Positions 37,915 through 46,722 of a stretch of 64,000 nucleotides of DNA are shown here, one piece after another. The DNA is from Campylobacter showae (GTDB lineage Bacteria; Campylobacterota; Campylobacteria; Campylobacterales; Campylobacteraceae), in the NCBI RefSeq assembly GCF_004803815.1, contig NZ_CP012544.1, forward strand, positions 1,426,001 through 1,490,000. The letters run 5' to 3'. The notes below the pieces were generated by a model. It was not told the origin of the DNA. It saw nothing but the letters and a program-made list of their open reading frames with translations, and did not search any database. Each line of letters starts with the position of its first letter. Position 1 is the first letter of the stretch. The position numbers were made by a program, and so were the translations under genes.

Positions 37915-38420
37915 AAAAAATAGTTATCTACACGAGCGCGACCGGAAATACCGAGAAAGTCGGTCTTGCTATCGCAAACGAGCTTGGCTGCGAGGCGGTC
38001 AAATTTAGCGAGGATCTGCATCTAGATTTGGATCGCTACGACTTTATCGCGCTTGGATTTTACGTCGATAAGGGCGACGCGGAGCCTAAATTTAAACGCT
38101 TTTTGCGCGAGATAAAGGGCAAAAAAGTCGGCCTGTTTATGACGCTAGGTATGGATCCCGAGCACGAGCACGCGATGAACTGCCTAGAAAAGGCAAAAGT
38201 CGTGCTACGCGAGGGCGAAAATGAAATTTTACGCGAGTTTTACTGTCAAGGCGCCATCGATCCAAAAGTCATCGAGCAACTACGCAAAATGGGCGAAGCA
38301 GCGCCAAACGACCCGCGCTACGCCGTAACTCCGGAGCGCGAAGCCAGATGGGCTAGAGCCGCAACTCACCCAGACGCAAACGACCTAGAAAACGCAAAAG
38401 CAGTGTTTAAAGGGATATAA
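37911..38420 (+). CDS. Flavodoxin family protein
   Basis: 169 residues with the FMN phosphate loop TSATGNTEKVG at the N terminus and FIALGFYVDKGDAEPKF in the second loop. It is probably the electron donor for the ChuW-like enzyme or a reductase of its product. It is coupled to that gene by a four-base overlap and is the last gene of the operon. Confidence 0.87.
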   Translation: MKKIVIYTSATGNTEKVGLAIANELGCEAVKFSEDLHLDLDRYDFIALGFYVDKGDAEPKFKRFLREIKGKKVGLFMTLGMDPEHEHAMNCLEKAKVVLREGENEILREFYCQGAIDPKVIEQLRKMGEAAPNDPRYAVTPEREARWARAATHPDANDLENAKAVFKGI

Positions 38421-38510
38421 ATTTGCCGCCGCTTGGCGGTCAAATTTGCTAGTCAAATTCGGTGCATTTTAAATTTGTAAATTTGCGCTCTATTTTTGGC
38501 TTTACTTTAA

Positions 38511-38743
38511 ATTTTACTCACCCAGACCCGCATCTTGAAAACTATAAATTTGCAAATTTAATTCCAACAAAATTTCCAAAATCTGAGTCGCTGCGCTAGC
38601 AGTTGCAAGCAGACCGTAAGTAGAATCCCCTTCCACTCCCAATAAAAGAGGAAAGCTTTAATTTTATAGAAGCTACAAATACGTAACGTTAAATTTGGCA
38701 AAAATAAATAGCGCCATAAAGATGCAAATCTCGGCAAGTAAAA
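38511..38743. repeat. Dispersed intergenic element, copy D, with inverted-repeat ends
   Basis: 233 bases bounded by TTTTACTCACCCAGACCCGC (left) and GATGCAAATCTCGGCAAGTA (right), imperfect inverted repeats matching about 20 of 26 positions. The internal GTAAGTAGAATCCCC then TTCCACTCCCAATAAAAG is the reverse complement of the corresponding part of copy C, as expected if the element can sit in either orientation. A weak frame at 38695-38907 overlaps it and is not called. Confidence 0.72.
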
Positions 38744-38782
38744 TTTGCAATTTTAACTTCAAATTTGAACATCAAAAATTAA

Positions 38783-38845
38783 GGCAACGTATCGTGAGGT
38801 GGCTTTTAGCGATTTCGCTTCGTTGCCCTCGCAAGGCAAACCGTA
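38783..38845. repeat. Shortened hairpin, copy D
   Basis: Begins like the hairpins B and C (TTAAGGCAACGTATCGTGAG) and ends CCCTCGCAAGGCAAACC, but the middle arms and tip are missing, replaced by AGCGATTTCGCTTCGTTG. It seems to be an internal deletion of the 124-base form. Confidence 0.55.
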
Positions 38846-38894
38846 AATTTATCCGCCAAATCCTCCTTAATACTCCATATAAGACAAAACTCGC

Positions 38895-38900
38895 TATAAT
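38895..38900 (+). promoter_or_regulatory. -10 box of galU
   Basis: TATAAT preceded by CTCGC, 26 bases before the galU ATG, in a typical Campylobacter context. Confidence 0.5.
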
Positions 38901-38925
38901 TTCGTAAAAAATCAAAAGGAAAATT

Positions 38926-39759
38926 ATGATACAAACTTGTTTATTTCCGGCTGCGGGCTACGGCACGAGATTTTTGCCTGCGACCAAATCGCTACCAAAA
39001 GAGATGTTGCCGATCCTCACAAAACCGCTGATCCATTACGGCGTGGACGAGGCGCTAGAGGCGGGCATGAAAAACATGGCGTTTATAACCGGTCGCGGCA
39101 AACGCGCGCTGGAGGATTATTTTGATATTAGCTACGAGCTAGAGCATCAGATATCGGGCACCAATAAAGAACACCTGCTAACCGAGATCAGAGAGCTAAT
39201 GGCGCGCTGCACGTTTTCGTTCACGCGTCAAGAAAGCATGAGAGGCCTAGGAAACGCCATCCACACAGGCAAAGTCCTCGTGCGAGACGAGCCGTTTGGC
39301 GTAGTGCTGGCCGATGATCTGTGCATCAACGAAGATGGCGAAGGCGTGCTATCTCAAATGGTAAAAATTTACGAGAAATACCGCTGCAGCATCGTCGCCG
39401 TGATGGAAGTGCCGATCGAGCAAAGCAAAAACTACGGCATCGTCACGGGTCGCGCGATCGAGGACGATCTGCTCATGGTTAGCGACATGGTCGAAAAACC
39501 CGATCCCAAAGAAGCTCCGAGCAACCTAGCCGTCATCGGCCGCTATATCCTGACGCCCGATATTTTCACGATCCTAGAGCGCACCAAACCCGGCAAGAAC
39601 GGCGAAGTTCAAATCACCGACGCGCTAAAAGAGCAAGCCAAAGACGGCATGGTGTTAGCATATAAATTTAAAGGTAAGCGCTTTGACTGCGGCAGCGTCG
39701 ATGGCTTCGTGCAGGCGACTAATTTCTTTTACGAGCTAGGCAAAAATGCTAAAAAATGA
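38926..39759 (+). CDS. galU: UTP-glucose-1-phosphate uridylyltransferase
   Basis: 277 residues with the nucleotide-binding signature AAGYGTRFLPATKSLPKEML, plus VVLADDLC and EKPDPKEAPSNLA. It makes UDP-glucose, the donor for surface polysaccharide and glycan synthesis. ATG follows AAAAGGAAAATT. The stop lies within the pgi start (14-base overlap), so the two are one unit at the glucose-phosphate branch point. Confidence 0.94.
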   Translation: MIQTCLFPAAGYGTRFLPATKSLPKEMLPILTKPLIHYGVDEALEAGMKNMAFITGRGKRALEDYFDISYELEHQISGTNKEHLLTEIRELMARCTFSFTRQESMRGLGNAIHTGKVLVRDEPFGVVLADDLCINEDGEGVLSQMVKIYEKYRCSIVAVMEVPIEQSKNYGIVTGRAIEDDLLMVSDMVEKPDPKEAPSNLAVIGRYILTPDIFTILERTKPGKNGEVQITDALKEQAKDGMVLAYKFKGKRFDCGSVDGFVQATNFFYELGKNAKK

Positions 39760-40975
39760 GTTATTTTTCGAAAAAACGCCGCTAAGCGCGATCGGCTCCT
39801 ACGCCAAACGAATGAACGACGAACTAAAAGGCGGCGAGATCGGCTACTATCACCTGCCCGAAATCGGCGCAAATTTACTCAGCGAAATAGCCGAGTTTGA
39901 AACGACGCTCGCGCACGTAAAAAGCGTCGTGCTAGTAGGCATCGGCGGTAGCAGTCTGGGCGTCAAGGCGCTAAAAACGATGCTTGGGGGCGCTAAAAGG
40001 AGCCGCGAGCGAGAGCTTTATTTTCTCGATAACGTCGACGCCTTTAGCTTTGAGAGCGTTTGCGAGAGCATCAAATTTAACGAGACGCTTTTTATCATCT
40101 CGTCAAAATCGGGCACCACGATCGAGACGATCACGCTATTTAAGTGCATTTTGGAGCGCTTTAAGCCCTCAAATTTGAGCCAAAATTTCATCGTCATAAC
40201 AGACCCCGCCTCGCCGCTAGAGGCCTACGCCAAGCAAAACGGCATCAAATTTTTTAATATCCCTAAAAACGTCGGCGGCAGATTTAGCGTGCTTAGCGCG
40301 ATCGGACTCGTGCCGCTAATGCTATGCGGATACGACGCGGCGGCTCTACTAGAGGGCGCGCGGGCGTGTAAAAAACGATTTTTAGAGGACGGCGACGATA
40401 CGCTACTGCAAAAAGCCTACCACTACGCGACGCATAAAAACGCCAAGATCAACGTGATATTTAGCTACGGCGATAGGTTTTTGGAGTTTAACGACTGGTA
40501 TGTGCAACTGTGGGCGGAGAGCCTGGGCAAGAAAAAAGGCTACAAACGATACGGACTCACACCCGTCGGACTCATCGGCTCGCGCGATCAGCACAGCTTT
40601 TTGCAGCTCATCATGGACGGCGTGAAGGATAAGACGGTAACATTCATCAAAGTAGCGAGCGCGGACGCTGACGTAGCAGTGCCGAGCATAAGCCTAAACG
40701 GTCTTGAGGGCTGCGACTTTGTAAACGGGCTAAATTTGGGCGAGCTAATCAATGCTCAGTGCAGCGCCACCATGCATGCGCTCGTGCAAGAAGGCATCAG
40801 CGTGGACGTCATCGAGCTTGAGCGGCTAGATGAGGCGAGTGCGGGATTTTTGATTTATTATTTCGAGCTTCTCACATCTGCTACGGGCATAATGCTAGGC
40901 ATAAACACTTACGATCAGCCGGGCGTCGAGGTCGGTAAGCGCATACTAAAGACGATGCTAACGGCCGGAAAATAA
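39746..40975 (+). CDS. pgi: Glucose-6-phosphate isomerase
   Basis: 409 residues, the short bacterial form, with GIGGSSLGVKALKTML, the phosphate-binding SSKSGTTIETI, GGRFSVLSAIGLVPL and the QHSFLQLIMDG region. It interconverts glucose-6-phosphate and fructose-6-phosphate; in Campylobacter, which lack phosphofructokinase, it serves gluconeogenesis and sugar supply to GalU. The start overlaps galU by 14 bases. Confidence 0.94.
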   Translation: MLKNELFFEKTPLSAIGSYAKRMNDELKGGEIGYYHLPEIGANLLSEIAEFETTLAHVKSVVLVGIGGSSLGVKALKTMLGGAKRSRERELYFLDNVDAFSFESVCESIKFNETLFIISSKSGTTIETITLFKCILERFKPSNLSQNFIVITDPASPLEAYAKQNGIKFFNIPKNVGGRFSVLSAIGLVPLMLCGYDAAALLEGARACKKRFLEDGDDTLLQKAYHYATHKNAKINVIFSYGDRFLEFNDWYVQLWAESLGKKKGYKRYGLTPVGLIGSRDQHSFLQLIMDGVKDKTVTFIKVASADADVAVPSISLNGLEGCDFVNGLNLGELINAQCSATMHALVQEGISVDVIELERLDEASAGFLIYYFELLTSATGIMLGINTYDQPGVEVGKRILKTMLTAGK

Positions 40976-40978
40976 AGA

Positions 40979-41023
40979 GCCGCAGCGTAAATTTATGCGG
41001 ATTTTGCTTTATGAAGCTGCGGC
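40979..41023 (+). terminator. Stem-loop after galU-pgi
   Basis: GCCGCAGC and GCTGCGGC pair perfectly over 8 bp, with a 29-base loop; it lies four bases after the pgi stop. No clear T-run follows. Confidence 0.45.
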
Positions 41024-41657
41024 AAATAAGCCGTTAGTCTCGTAATTTTTTGAGCTGACGGCTCAAATTTGCGGTATTTTTGGTAAATTTGAGTTTAAAT
41101 TTGCCCTGGCTTTATTTTGGCAAATTTTAGGCGGAAATTTAATGCCCATACATCAATGCCGGCAAATAAACAACAAGCTACTTCTTTGTGACGCGACTTT
41201 TTATTCATTTTTGTAGTGTTGATAACTCGAGACGTAAATTTGGCGCAATATTGTGTGATCTTTAGCCTTTACTAAAGTCGTGCGAATAAAATTTATCGGT
41301 AAATTTGCTAGATTTTACTTTTCTGATACCGCTGATTTGATCATAAATATTATTTAGCAAACGCGCTTATAGACGAATTTAACAGCTTCCACTATATATC
41401 ATCCTATAATTTGCAATATAAACTTCTAGTCTTTTGTCCTCTCATTACCAAAACTTTCTTTTTGGGTATTTTTGGCATATTTAGTGAAATTTAAAGGCCT
41501 ACCAAAGAACGTGGACCTATTCGATCAAAAAAATTTTTATACCCCGTAGTAATCTTTATCAACACTTGACAAAGTAATGTATTCTAAATTATCAAAAACT
41601 CTTCACAAACAATAATTTTTATTATTTGCAAATTATTTTTCTTTAAGTTTTATATGC
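41024..41657. other. Long AT-rich intergenic region before dps
   Basis: About 630 bases without a supported gene. A small hairpin TTGAGCTGACGGCTCAA lies near 41050, and TTGACA at 41566-41571 with AT-rich sequence downstream may be an additional, distal promoter for dps. Confidence 0.45.
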
Positions 41658-41663
41658 TATAAT
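41658..41663 (+). promoter_or_regulatory. -10 box of dps
   Basis: TATAAT with TATATGC before it (extended -10 form), 31 bases before the ATG. Confidence 0.6.
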
Positions 41664-41693
41664 TTCATCACAAATCAAATCAAAGGAGACAAA

Positions 41694-42131
41694 ATGTCAA
41701 AAGTTGTTACCCAGTTAAATCAAATCCAAGCTGACGCTCATGCGTTATTCGTTAAATTTCACGACTACCACTGGTATGTAAAAGGTATTCAGTTCTTTAG
41801 CGTACACGAATACACCGAAAAAGCGTACGAAGATATGGCAGAGATATTCGACGACGTCGCTGAGCGTGCTATACAACTAGGCGGTAGAGCTATCACCAAA
41901 ATAGAAGAGCTAAACAAGCTAGCTCATCCAAAAACAGATAACAAAGATAGTTACACTCCGACCGAGGTTTTAAAAGGCGTTTTGGCTGAGTACGAGCACT
42001 TGCTGGGCGAATTTAAAAAGCTAGAAGAAGTCGCTGAAGAAGCAAAAGACAGCACGACCGTAACTATGGCGCAAGATCAAATCGCAAAATATGAAAAAGC
42101 TATCTGGATGCTAAAGGCTACTTTGGCTTAA
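41694..42131 (+). CDS. dps: Dps family ferritin-like iron storage protein
   Basis: 145 residues, full length. The inter-subunit ferroxidase ligands lie in KFHDYHWYVKGIQFFSVHEY and EDMAEIFDDVAERA. Dps assembles into a 12-subunit shell, oxidises Fe(II) with hydrogen peroxide and protects DNA. ATG follows AAAGGAGACAAA. It is monocistronic, with its own promoter and terminator. Confidence 0.95.
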   Translation: MSKVVTQLNQIQADAHALFVKFHDYHWYVKGIQFFSVHEYTEKAYEDMAEIFDDVAERAIQLGGRAITKIEELNKLAHPKTDNKDSYTPTEVLKGVLAEYEHLLGEFKKLEEVAEEAKDSTTVTMAQDQIAKYEKAIWMLKATLA

Positions 42132-42155
42132 TTTTTGGGGCGCAAGCCCCTTTTT
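42132..42155 (+). terminator. Rho-independent terminator of dps
   Basis: GGGGC-GCAA-GCCCC followed by TTTTT, directly after the dps stop codon. Confidence 0.85.
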
Positions 42156-42266
42156 CTATTCTTTTTTCTTTCAAATTTTAATTTCTACAAAATATCAACT
42201 TAGTTATCTTTAACATTTTCAAAACAAGCAGAAACTTAATATAAACATAAATAGCATTGAGTTGCA

Positions 42267-43030
42267 ATGAGAACTATATTTTTAAAAAGTAACGAGCGTA
42301 GCGAAGTTAAAAATAAGCATATGGTTCGTTCCAGAATTTCAGAGACGAAATTTAGAGAATTTTATAATATTTTTCATTTAGTACAGAAGATACTAAAATA
42401 GCAGAATTTACTAAAATCTTAGAAAAAAGAATCGATAAAATAACTAAAAACATCAGAATTTTTATTATTAAAAAAGTGCGAGCTCTTGAAGAGTAACGAG
42501 CGTAGCGAAGCTAAAATAAGTAATTTTAGCGACAAGATAGAGATTTACTATAGCCATTTAAAAGCAAGAAAGGTAGGGGTAAAAAACACATGTATTCGGA
42601 ATGCCAAAGCATGACGGCAAGATCTATACCAAATAATTAAAAACTACTCTACAAATGAACTAATACCGATACTATAATTTATTGAGACCATTGGAAAAGC
42701 CTATGATGGTTAGGTTGATTAGCGAGCAAAGACTCGTTGTAGAGTAAAATATTCAAAGAATGAACTAGCCTACTATTTTGCAAGAAGCTAACAGTAAAAC
42801 CACATAAAAGGTCGAGAAAATTTTTGGGATTATGTTAGGATTGTCTAAATTAAAAGAATCTTCTCTAAAGCGTAGCAATACCATAGCGACTACAGAAAGG
42901 CTAAGAGAAAGAGAGTTTTTGCCTCATTAAAAGAGCGTGAATTTGGGCTCAATAACAGTAAAAATACAAAAACTTTCTATCATATTTTACCAAAGATGAC
43001 AAGAGAGAATCCTCCTTATCTTGAGCCTAA
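42267..43030 (+). pseudogene. Decayed IS1595-family (ISXO2-like) transposase
   Basis: No open frame survives, but the pieces follow in order in shifting frames: ISETKFREFYNIFHL, TKIAEFTKILEKR..ITKNIRIFI, DKIEIYYSHLKARK, VFGMPKHDGKIYTK, IIKNYSTNELIPIL, KAYDG, CRVKYSKNELA, HIKGRENFWDYV and SLKEREFGLNNSKNTKTFYHIL. These correspond to the N-terminal HTH, the IDESYFG-type first acidic block (here IEIYYSH), the second block around KAYDG and the HINGIESFW / LKECEFRFNNR end of ISXO2-like transposases. At least four frameshifts and several stops are needed. The segment AGTAACGAGCGTAGCGAAG occurs twice within it (about 42287 and 42500). Inverted ends were not found. Confidence 0.7.
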
Positions 43031-43185
43031 AATTACTTTATCATATAATGTAGTGATTTGGATGTTTTATTTGGGTGTTTTTGCTTGCAAATTTTATCAA
43101 ATACTTTTTAGATAACTTTAAAAGTCAAGTAAGGATTTGTGCCTTATTTTTTGAAAAGTATAACATAAAGACCTATAGAAAGGAG

Positions 43186-43210
43186 ATATCTCGGGATAAA
43201 CCCGAGATAT
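43186..43210 (-). terminator. Terminator of porin 1
   Basis: ATATCTCGGG and CCCGAGATAT pair perfectly over 10 bp around ATAAA, seven bases beyond the 3' end of the minus-strand porin gene. Confidence 0.75.
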
Positions 43211-43216
43211 TTAAAA

Positions 43217-44407
43217 TTAGAATGTGTATTTAGCTTGGAATCTTAGCTGTTTAGTTTTATCTTTTGAGTCATCTTGGTGCTTGTTAATCTCATACGCATA
43301 GAAGCTTGAGAACTGAAGTTTAGCACTATAGTCATAAGTTAGTCTTGCTACATACTCTTGATATTTCTCTTTATCGCCTGAAGCAAGTTTAACTTTACCA
43401 TTAGAATAATCGCCACCGACTCTAAATTTCTCAGCAAAAGTGTATCCTGCTTTCAAGAACCAGAAGTTAGCTTTACCTTCAAGAGCAGTATAATCAAGAG
43501 CAGATTTTATCTCACCTACATCTATAAATGAACCTTGATCCTCTAGGCTTACAAAACCTTTTTCTTTGTCATGAACTTTATATCCGATATAACCAGCAGC
43601 TACATCAGCGCCAAATACTTTTGTACCAAGTTCACCTGCATAGAAATCCGTATCTTTAAAGTTTACGCCAACATTATTGTCTATATCAGCATGTGCATAC
43701 TGAACTTGAGCACCGATATTTACATCATCAGTAATATTAAGACTAAAGTTTACGTCACCTATAATGAGGTTAACAGAATCAACCAAAGATGCATACCATA
43801 GTTGGAAGCTTACCGGATCATAAGAGCCGATAGCAGCTACCGCATATAGGTTGTTATTAAAGATACCAGGGGCATTAGTGTAAATAGCGCCATCGCTCTC
43901 GCCGTTATTTTCTAATGCATCAAAAGCAAATGCAGTTAGAGTCAAGCCTGTAATATCTCTATTTTCAACTCTGACGCCAGTGCCTACAGCATCATCAGTA
44001 AAGAATGAACCTATGGTTTGCTTACCTGCAGTTATTGTAGTGTTACCTACGTTATATCCAAGGTAAAATTCTTTTACGTTAAATGGACTTGTTGTATCTG
44101 TTCTATCGCTGCGTCCATCTGCATTAAAAGCAGAGCTGTCGTTGGAATTATATCTAAGTGTTAAAACACCAAAGAAATTATCATCTAAAGCAGCTTTAAA
44201 AGAAAATTCTGATTTAAATTGGTGATGTGCAGTCGTATTATCTTTTACACCGTTAGCTTTCTTAACTGTAACGTTATTATATCTATATCTTGCATATCCA
44301 GAAAGATCTACATTTTTGATCGCCTCTTCAAGCGGCGTAGCACTCGCTACAGTTGAAAAAGCACCTAGTGCAACCAAAGCAGCCAATGAAATTTTAGCAA
44401 TTTCCAT
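43217..44407 (-). CDS. Major outer membrane protein, Campylobacter porin family, copy 1
   Basis: 396 residues: a signal peptide (ISLAALVALGAFSTVASA) and a beta barrel that begins TPLEEAIKNVDLSGYARYRY and ends with aromatic RFQAKYTF. It belongs to the Campylobacter MOMP (PorA) family, an 18-strand trimeric porin that is the main diffusion channel and a surface antigen. The ATG follows GAGGAGAAAATA. It is paralogous to the gene at 45231; the N-terminal 35 residues are nearly the same, while the loop regions differ. Confidence 0.9.
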   Translation of the reverse strand: MEIAKISLAALVALGAFSTVASATPLEEAIKNVDLSGYARYRYNNVTVKKANGVKDNTTAHHQFKSEFSFKAALDDNFFGVLTLRYNSNDSSAFNADGRSDRTDTTSPFNVKEFYLGYNVGNTTITAGKQTIGSFFTDDAVGTGVRVENRDITGLTLTAFAFDALENNGESDGAIYTNAPGIFNNNLYAVAAIGSYDPVSFQLWYASLVDSVNLIIGDVNFSLNITDDVNIGAQVQYAHADIDNNVGVNFKDTDFYAGELGTKVFGADVAAGYIGYKVHDKEKGFVSLEDQGSFIDVGEIKSALDYTALEGKANFWFLKAGYTFAEKFRVGGDYSNGKVKLASGDKEKYQEYVARLTYDYSAKLQFSSFYAYEINKHQDDSKDKTKQLRFQAKYTF

Positions 44408-44585
44408 TATTTTCTCCTCAAATAAGATTTAATATTTTAGAATCTTAACATAATCTAGCCTTTAATAAGCTTAAAAATTTTATATTTCTTTGGAATATTA
44501 CCGAGCGTTTACTAAAATATACTATAGGGATTTAAAATTTGAAATATTTTTAACATGCCGAGCCAAATCGACTCGGCAAATTGGA

Positions 44586-45149
44586 TTATTTTAAGTAGCT
44601 TCCTTGAGTAGGAGTAGTAGAGACGTCAGAGTTTTCCTGTTCGCTTCCCCTGTACTGCAAAGCATCTTTGCCCTTTAAAAAGGCAATAATTGCCCCAAGG
44701 TCGCTATATTTTGTTTTGGCGGCAACGGTTTTCATTAGATTTCTCATATCTCCGCCATAGTCAGAATCGTTTAGATAACCAGAAAAAGCAGCCTCTATAT
44801 CCTCTGCACTTACTTTAGTTAACTTTTTGGATGTGCCATAAGCTCTTTTATTCCCATCTTCGCCGTGACAAGAAGCGCAATTTTTAGCATACAGTTCGCG
44901 ACCTTTTTCCACACTATACCTTCTTTTGGTATCTACGCCGATATTTAAAAACTTGCCGCCACCATCAGTCTCAGGAGCTTTTTCATAAACATTTATACTT
45001 ATATTTTCGTCTTTAGAATATTTTTCTACCAAACTTTTTAGCTCTTTTGCAAATTCACCCTTTGCCTCAAATATATAACTCGGCTCGTCTGCAGCATTTA
45101 AAGAAAAAGTCAAAAGACATGCTAAAAGCGAATAATGCATAAATTTCAT
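44586..45149 (-). CDS. Periplasmic class I cytochrome c
   Basis: 187 residues from the ATG behind AAAAAGGTTTTTC; the longer frame adds an unlikely N-terminal extension. The signal peptide is HYSLLACLLTFSLNAA. A single haem site CASCH lies at about residue 100, with GDMRNLM downstream offering Met as the axial ligand. The N-terminal 70 residues form a separate domain that I do not recognise. It is probably a small electron carrier. Its place between two porin genes is unusual. Confidence 0.85.
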   Translation of the reverse strand: MKFMHYSLLACLLTFSLNAADEPSYIFEAKGEFAKELKSLVEKYSKDENISINVYEKAPETDGGGKFLNIGVDTKRRYSVEKGRELYAKNCASCHGEDGNKRAYGTSKKLTKVSAEDIEAAFSGYLNDSDYGGDMRNLMKTVAAKTKYSDLGAIIAFLKGKDALQYRGSEQENSDVSTTPTQGSYLK

Positions 45150-45230
45150 GAAAAACCTTTTTGATAAATTTAAAAATCCCAAGCAAGGGAAATTTTGCTT
45201 GGGATTATAGCATAAAACTAGCTTTTTTGA

Positions 45231-46418
45231 TTAGAAGCTGTATTTGGCTTCAAATCTTATGCGGTCGTGTTTATTTTTATGATCTCCGTCTTTTTCTTTA
45301 GCTGCTGCATAGAATGTAGAGAAATTAAGTTTTTTGCTGTAAGCATAGCTACCGCCGACGTTCCACTCGTCTCTATCAACTCTCTTATTATATCTATAGC
45401 TATAGCCCTTACCGTCTATATAGTTAGCATACAAGCCAAACTCGTTAAATTTATATGACGCTCCGACAAACCAATAGTCGTTTTTGTCTTTAATGTTATT
45501 ATAGTATTGAGCGCTACCGTTCATGACCGAGTTAAGTAGTTTGCCTGGGTTGATTAGTTTGCCGTTATCTTCAACAGTTACGAAAGATGTTTTATCGTCT
45601 TTAGCCTTATAGTAGATATAACCTGCATTTAAACCGACTCCGGCAAATCCTACATCACCTTTAGCTGCAAAGAAATTTGCATCACCAAAGTTATTGTCGT
45701 CTGACTCATTGTGAACATATTGTGCTTGTAAGCCTAGTTTTACTGCATCTAGGTCAAATTTCAAAGCCGCATCAGCTGCAAATAAATTTGCGGTATCCTC
45801 AAGATATGCCCACCAAGCTTTAAAGTTTACAGGATCATAGCTTCCCATTGCACCCACGCCATAGTAGTTAAGGCTTTTTGACCCTGCTAGGCCTGATAGT
45901 AGTCGACCGTCATAGTCAATGCTATCTGTTTCAAGTGCGTCAAAAGCAACACCAACCAAAGTAAGACCTGATATATCAGTGTTTTGTACTCTTAAACCAG
46001 TTCCTACCAAATCATCGTCAAAATATGTTTTAACAAATTGCTTGCCAGCTGTTATTGTAGTATTGTTTATATTGTAGCCAAGATAAAATTCTCTTACACC
46101 AAATGAGCTTGTAGTATTGGTGGTATCGCCATTAAATCCAGAACCGTCATTTGCTGCATATCTTAGACCCAAAACACCAAAGAAGTTATCGTCAAGAGCA
46201 GCCTTAAAAGTACCTACGAATCTGAAGTTATGATTTGCATTATTTTTATTGAATGCGCCTGGCATACCATTCCAGCGGACTTTATTGTGAGTATATCTAT
46301 ATCTTGCAAATCCTGAAAAATCTACATCTTTAATAGCTTCTTCAAGTGGAGTAGCATTTAAAGTAGAGAAAGCGCCTAGCGCAACCAAAGCAGCTAAAGA
46401 AATTTTAGCGAGTTTCAT
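45231..46418 (-). CDS. Major outer membrane protein, Campylobacter porin family, copy 2
   Basis: 395 residues: signal peptide (ISLAALVALGAFSTLNA), barrel start TPLEEAIKDVDFSGFARYRY, shared motifs SSFGVREFYLGYNINNTTITA and GLRVQNTDISGLTLVGVAFDALE, and the aromatic end RFEAKYSF. The ATG follows AAGGAGAACTT. Two copies with divergent loops imply alternative surface properties or recombination between copies. Confidence 0.9.
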   Translation of the reverse strand: MKLAKISLAALVALGAFSTLNATPLEEAIKDVDFSGFARYRYTHNKVRWNGMPGAFNKNNANHNFRFVGTFKAALDDNFFGVLGLRYAANDGSGFNGDTTNTTSSFGVREFYLGYNINNTTITAGKQFVKTYFDDDLVGTGLRVQNTDISGLTLVGVAFDALETDSIDYDGRLLSGLAGSKSLNYYGVGAMGSYDPVNFKAWWAYLEDTANLFAADAALKFDLDAVKLGLQAQYVHNESDDNNFGDANFFAAKGDVGFAGVGLNAGYIYYKAKDDKTSFVTVEDNGKLINPGKLLNSVMNGSAQYYNNIKDKNDYWFVGASYKFNEFGLYANYIDGKGYSYRYNKRVDRDEWNVGGSYAYSKKLNFSTFYAAAKEKDGDHKNKHDRIRFEAKYSF

Positions 46419-46639
46419 AAGTTCTCCTTTATAAAAGTTTTATAGGCATAATTTTAGCACAAAATCGATCGTGGTAAGCTTAATGCAAAAATTTAACATA
46501 AATAATCATAAAACACGAATATATCAAGCTATTACAAGGCTATTTTTGATACTTAATATTATTAAAATAAGAATACTACCAACAAAGCTTAAATATGAAA
46601 GCTTAATTTCAAGGATTTTTGCGAAATAAAAAGATAAAA

Positions 46640-46659
46640 AAGGGGACGCACATCCCCTT
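46640..46659 (-). terminator. Terminator of the lipoprotein gene at 46723
   Basis: AAGGGGA and TCCCCTT form a 7-bp stem around CGCACA. On the minus strand it is followed by TTTTTATCTTTTTATT, giving a good termination signal. Confidence 0.75.
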
Positions 46660-46722
46660 CTTAAAAGGAGTTCTAACTTTGATTGCTTGTAAGAATTATA
46701 AAACATTTCGGTAAATCAACGG

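Noticed and set aside
38695-38907. 70-codon plus-strand frame before galU
   Set aside because: It covers the right end of element copy D and the shortened hairpin; no coding features.
42267-43030. CRISPR-like or tandem repeat because of the twice-occurring AGTAACGAGCGTAGCGAAG
   Set aside because: Only two copies, about 210 bases apart and with no spacer pattern; the stretch is better explained as transposase relic.
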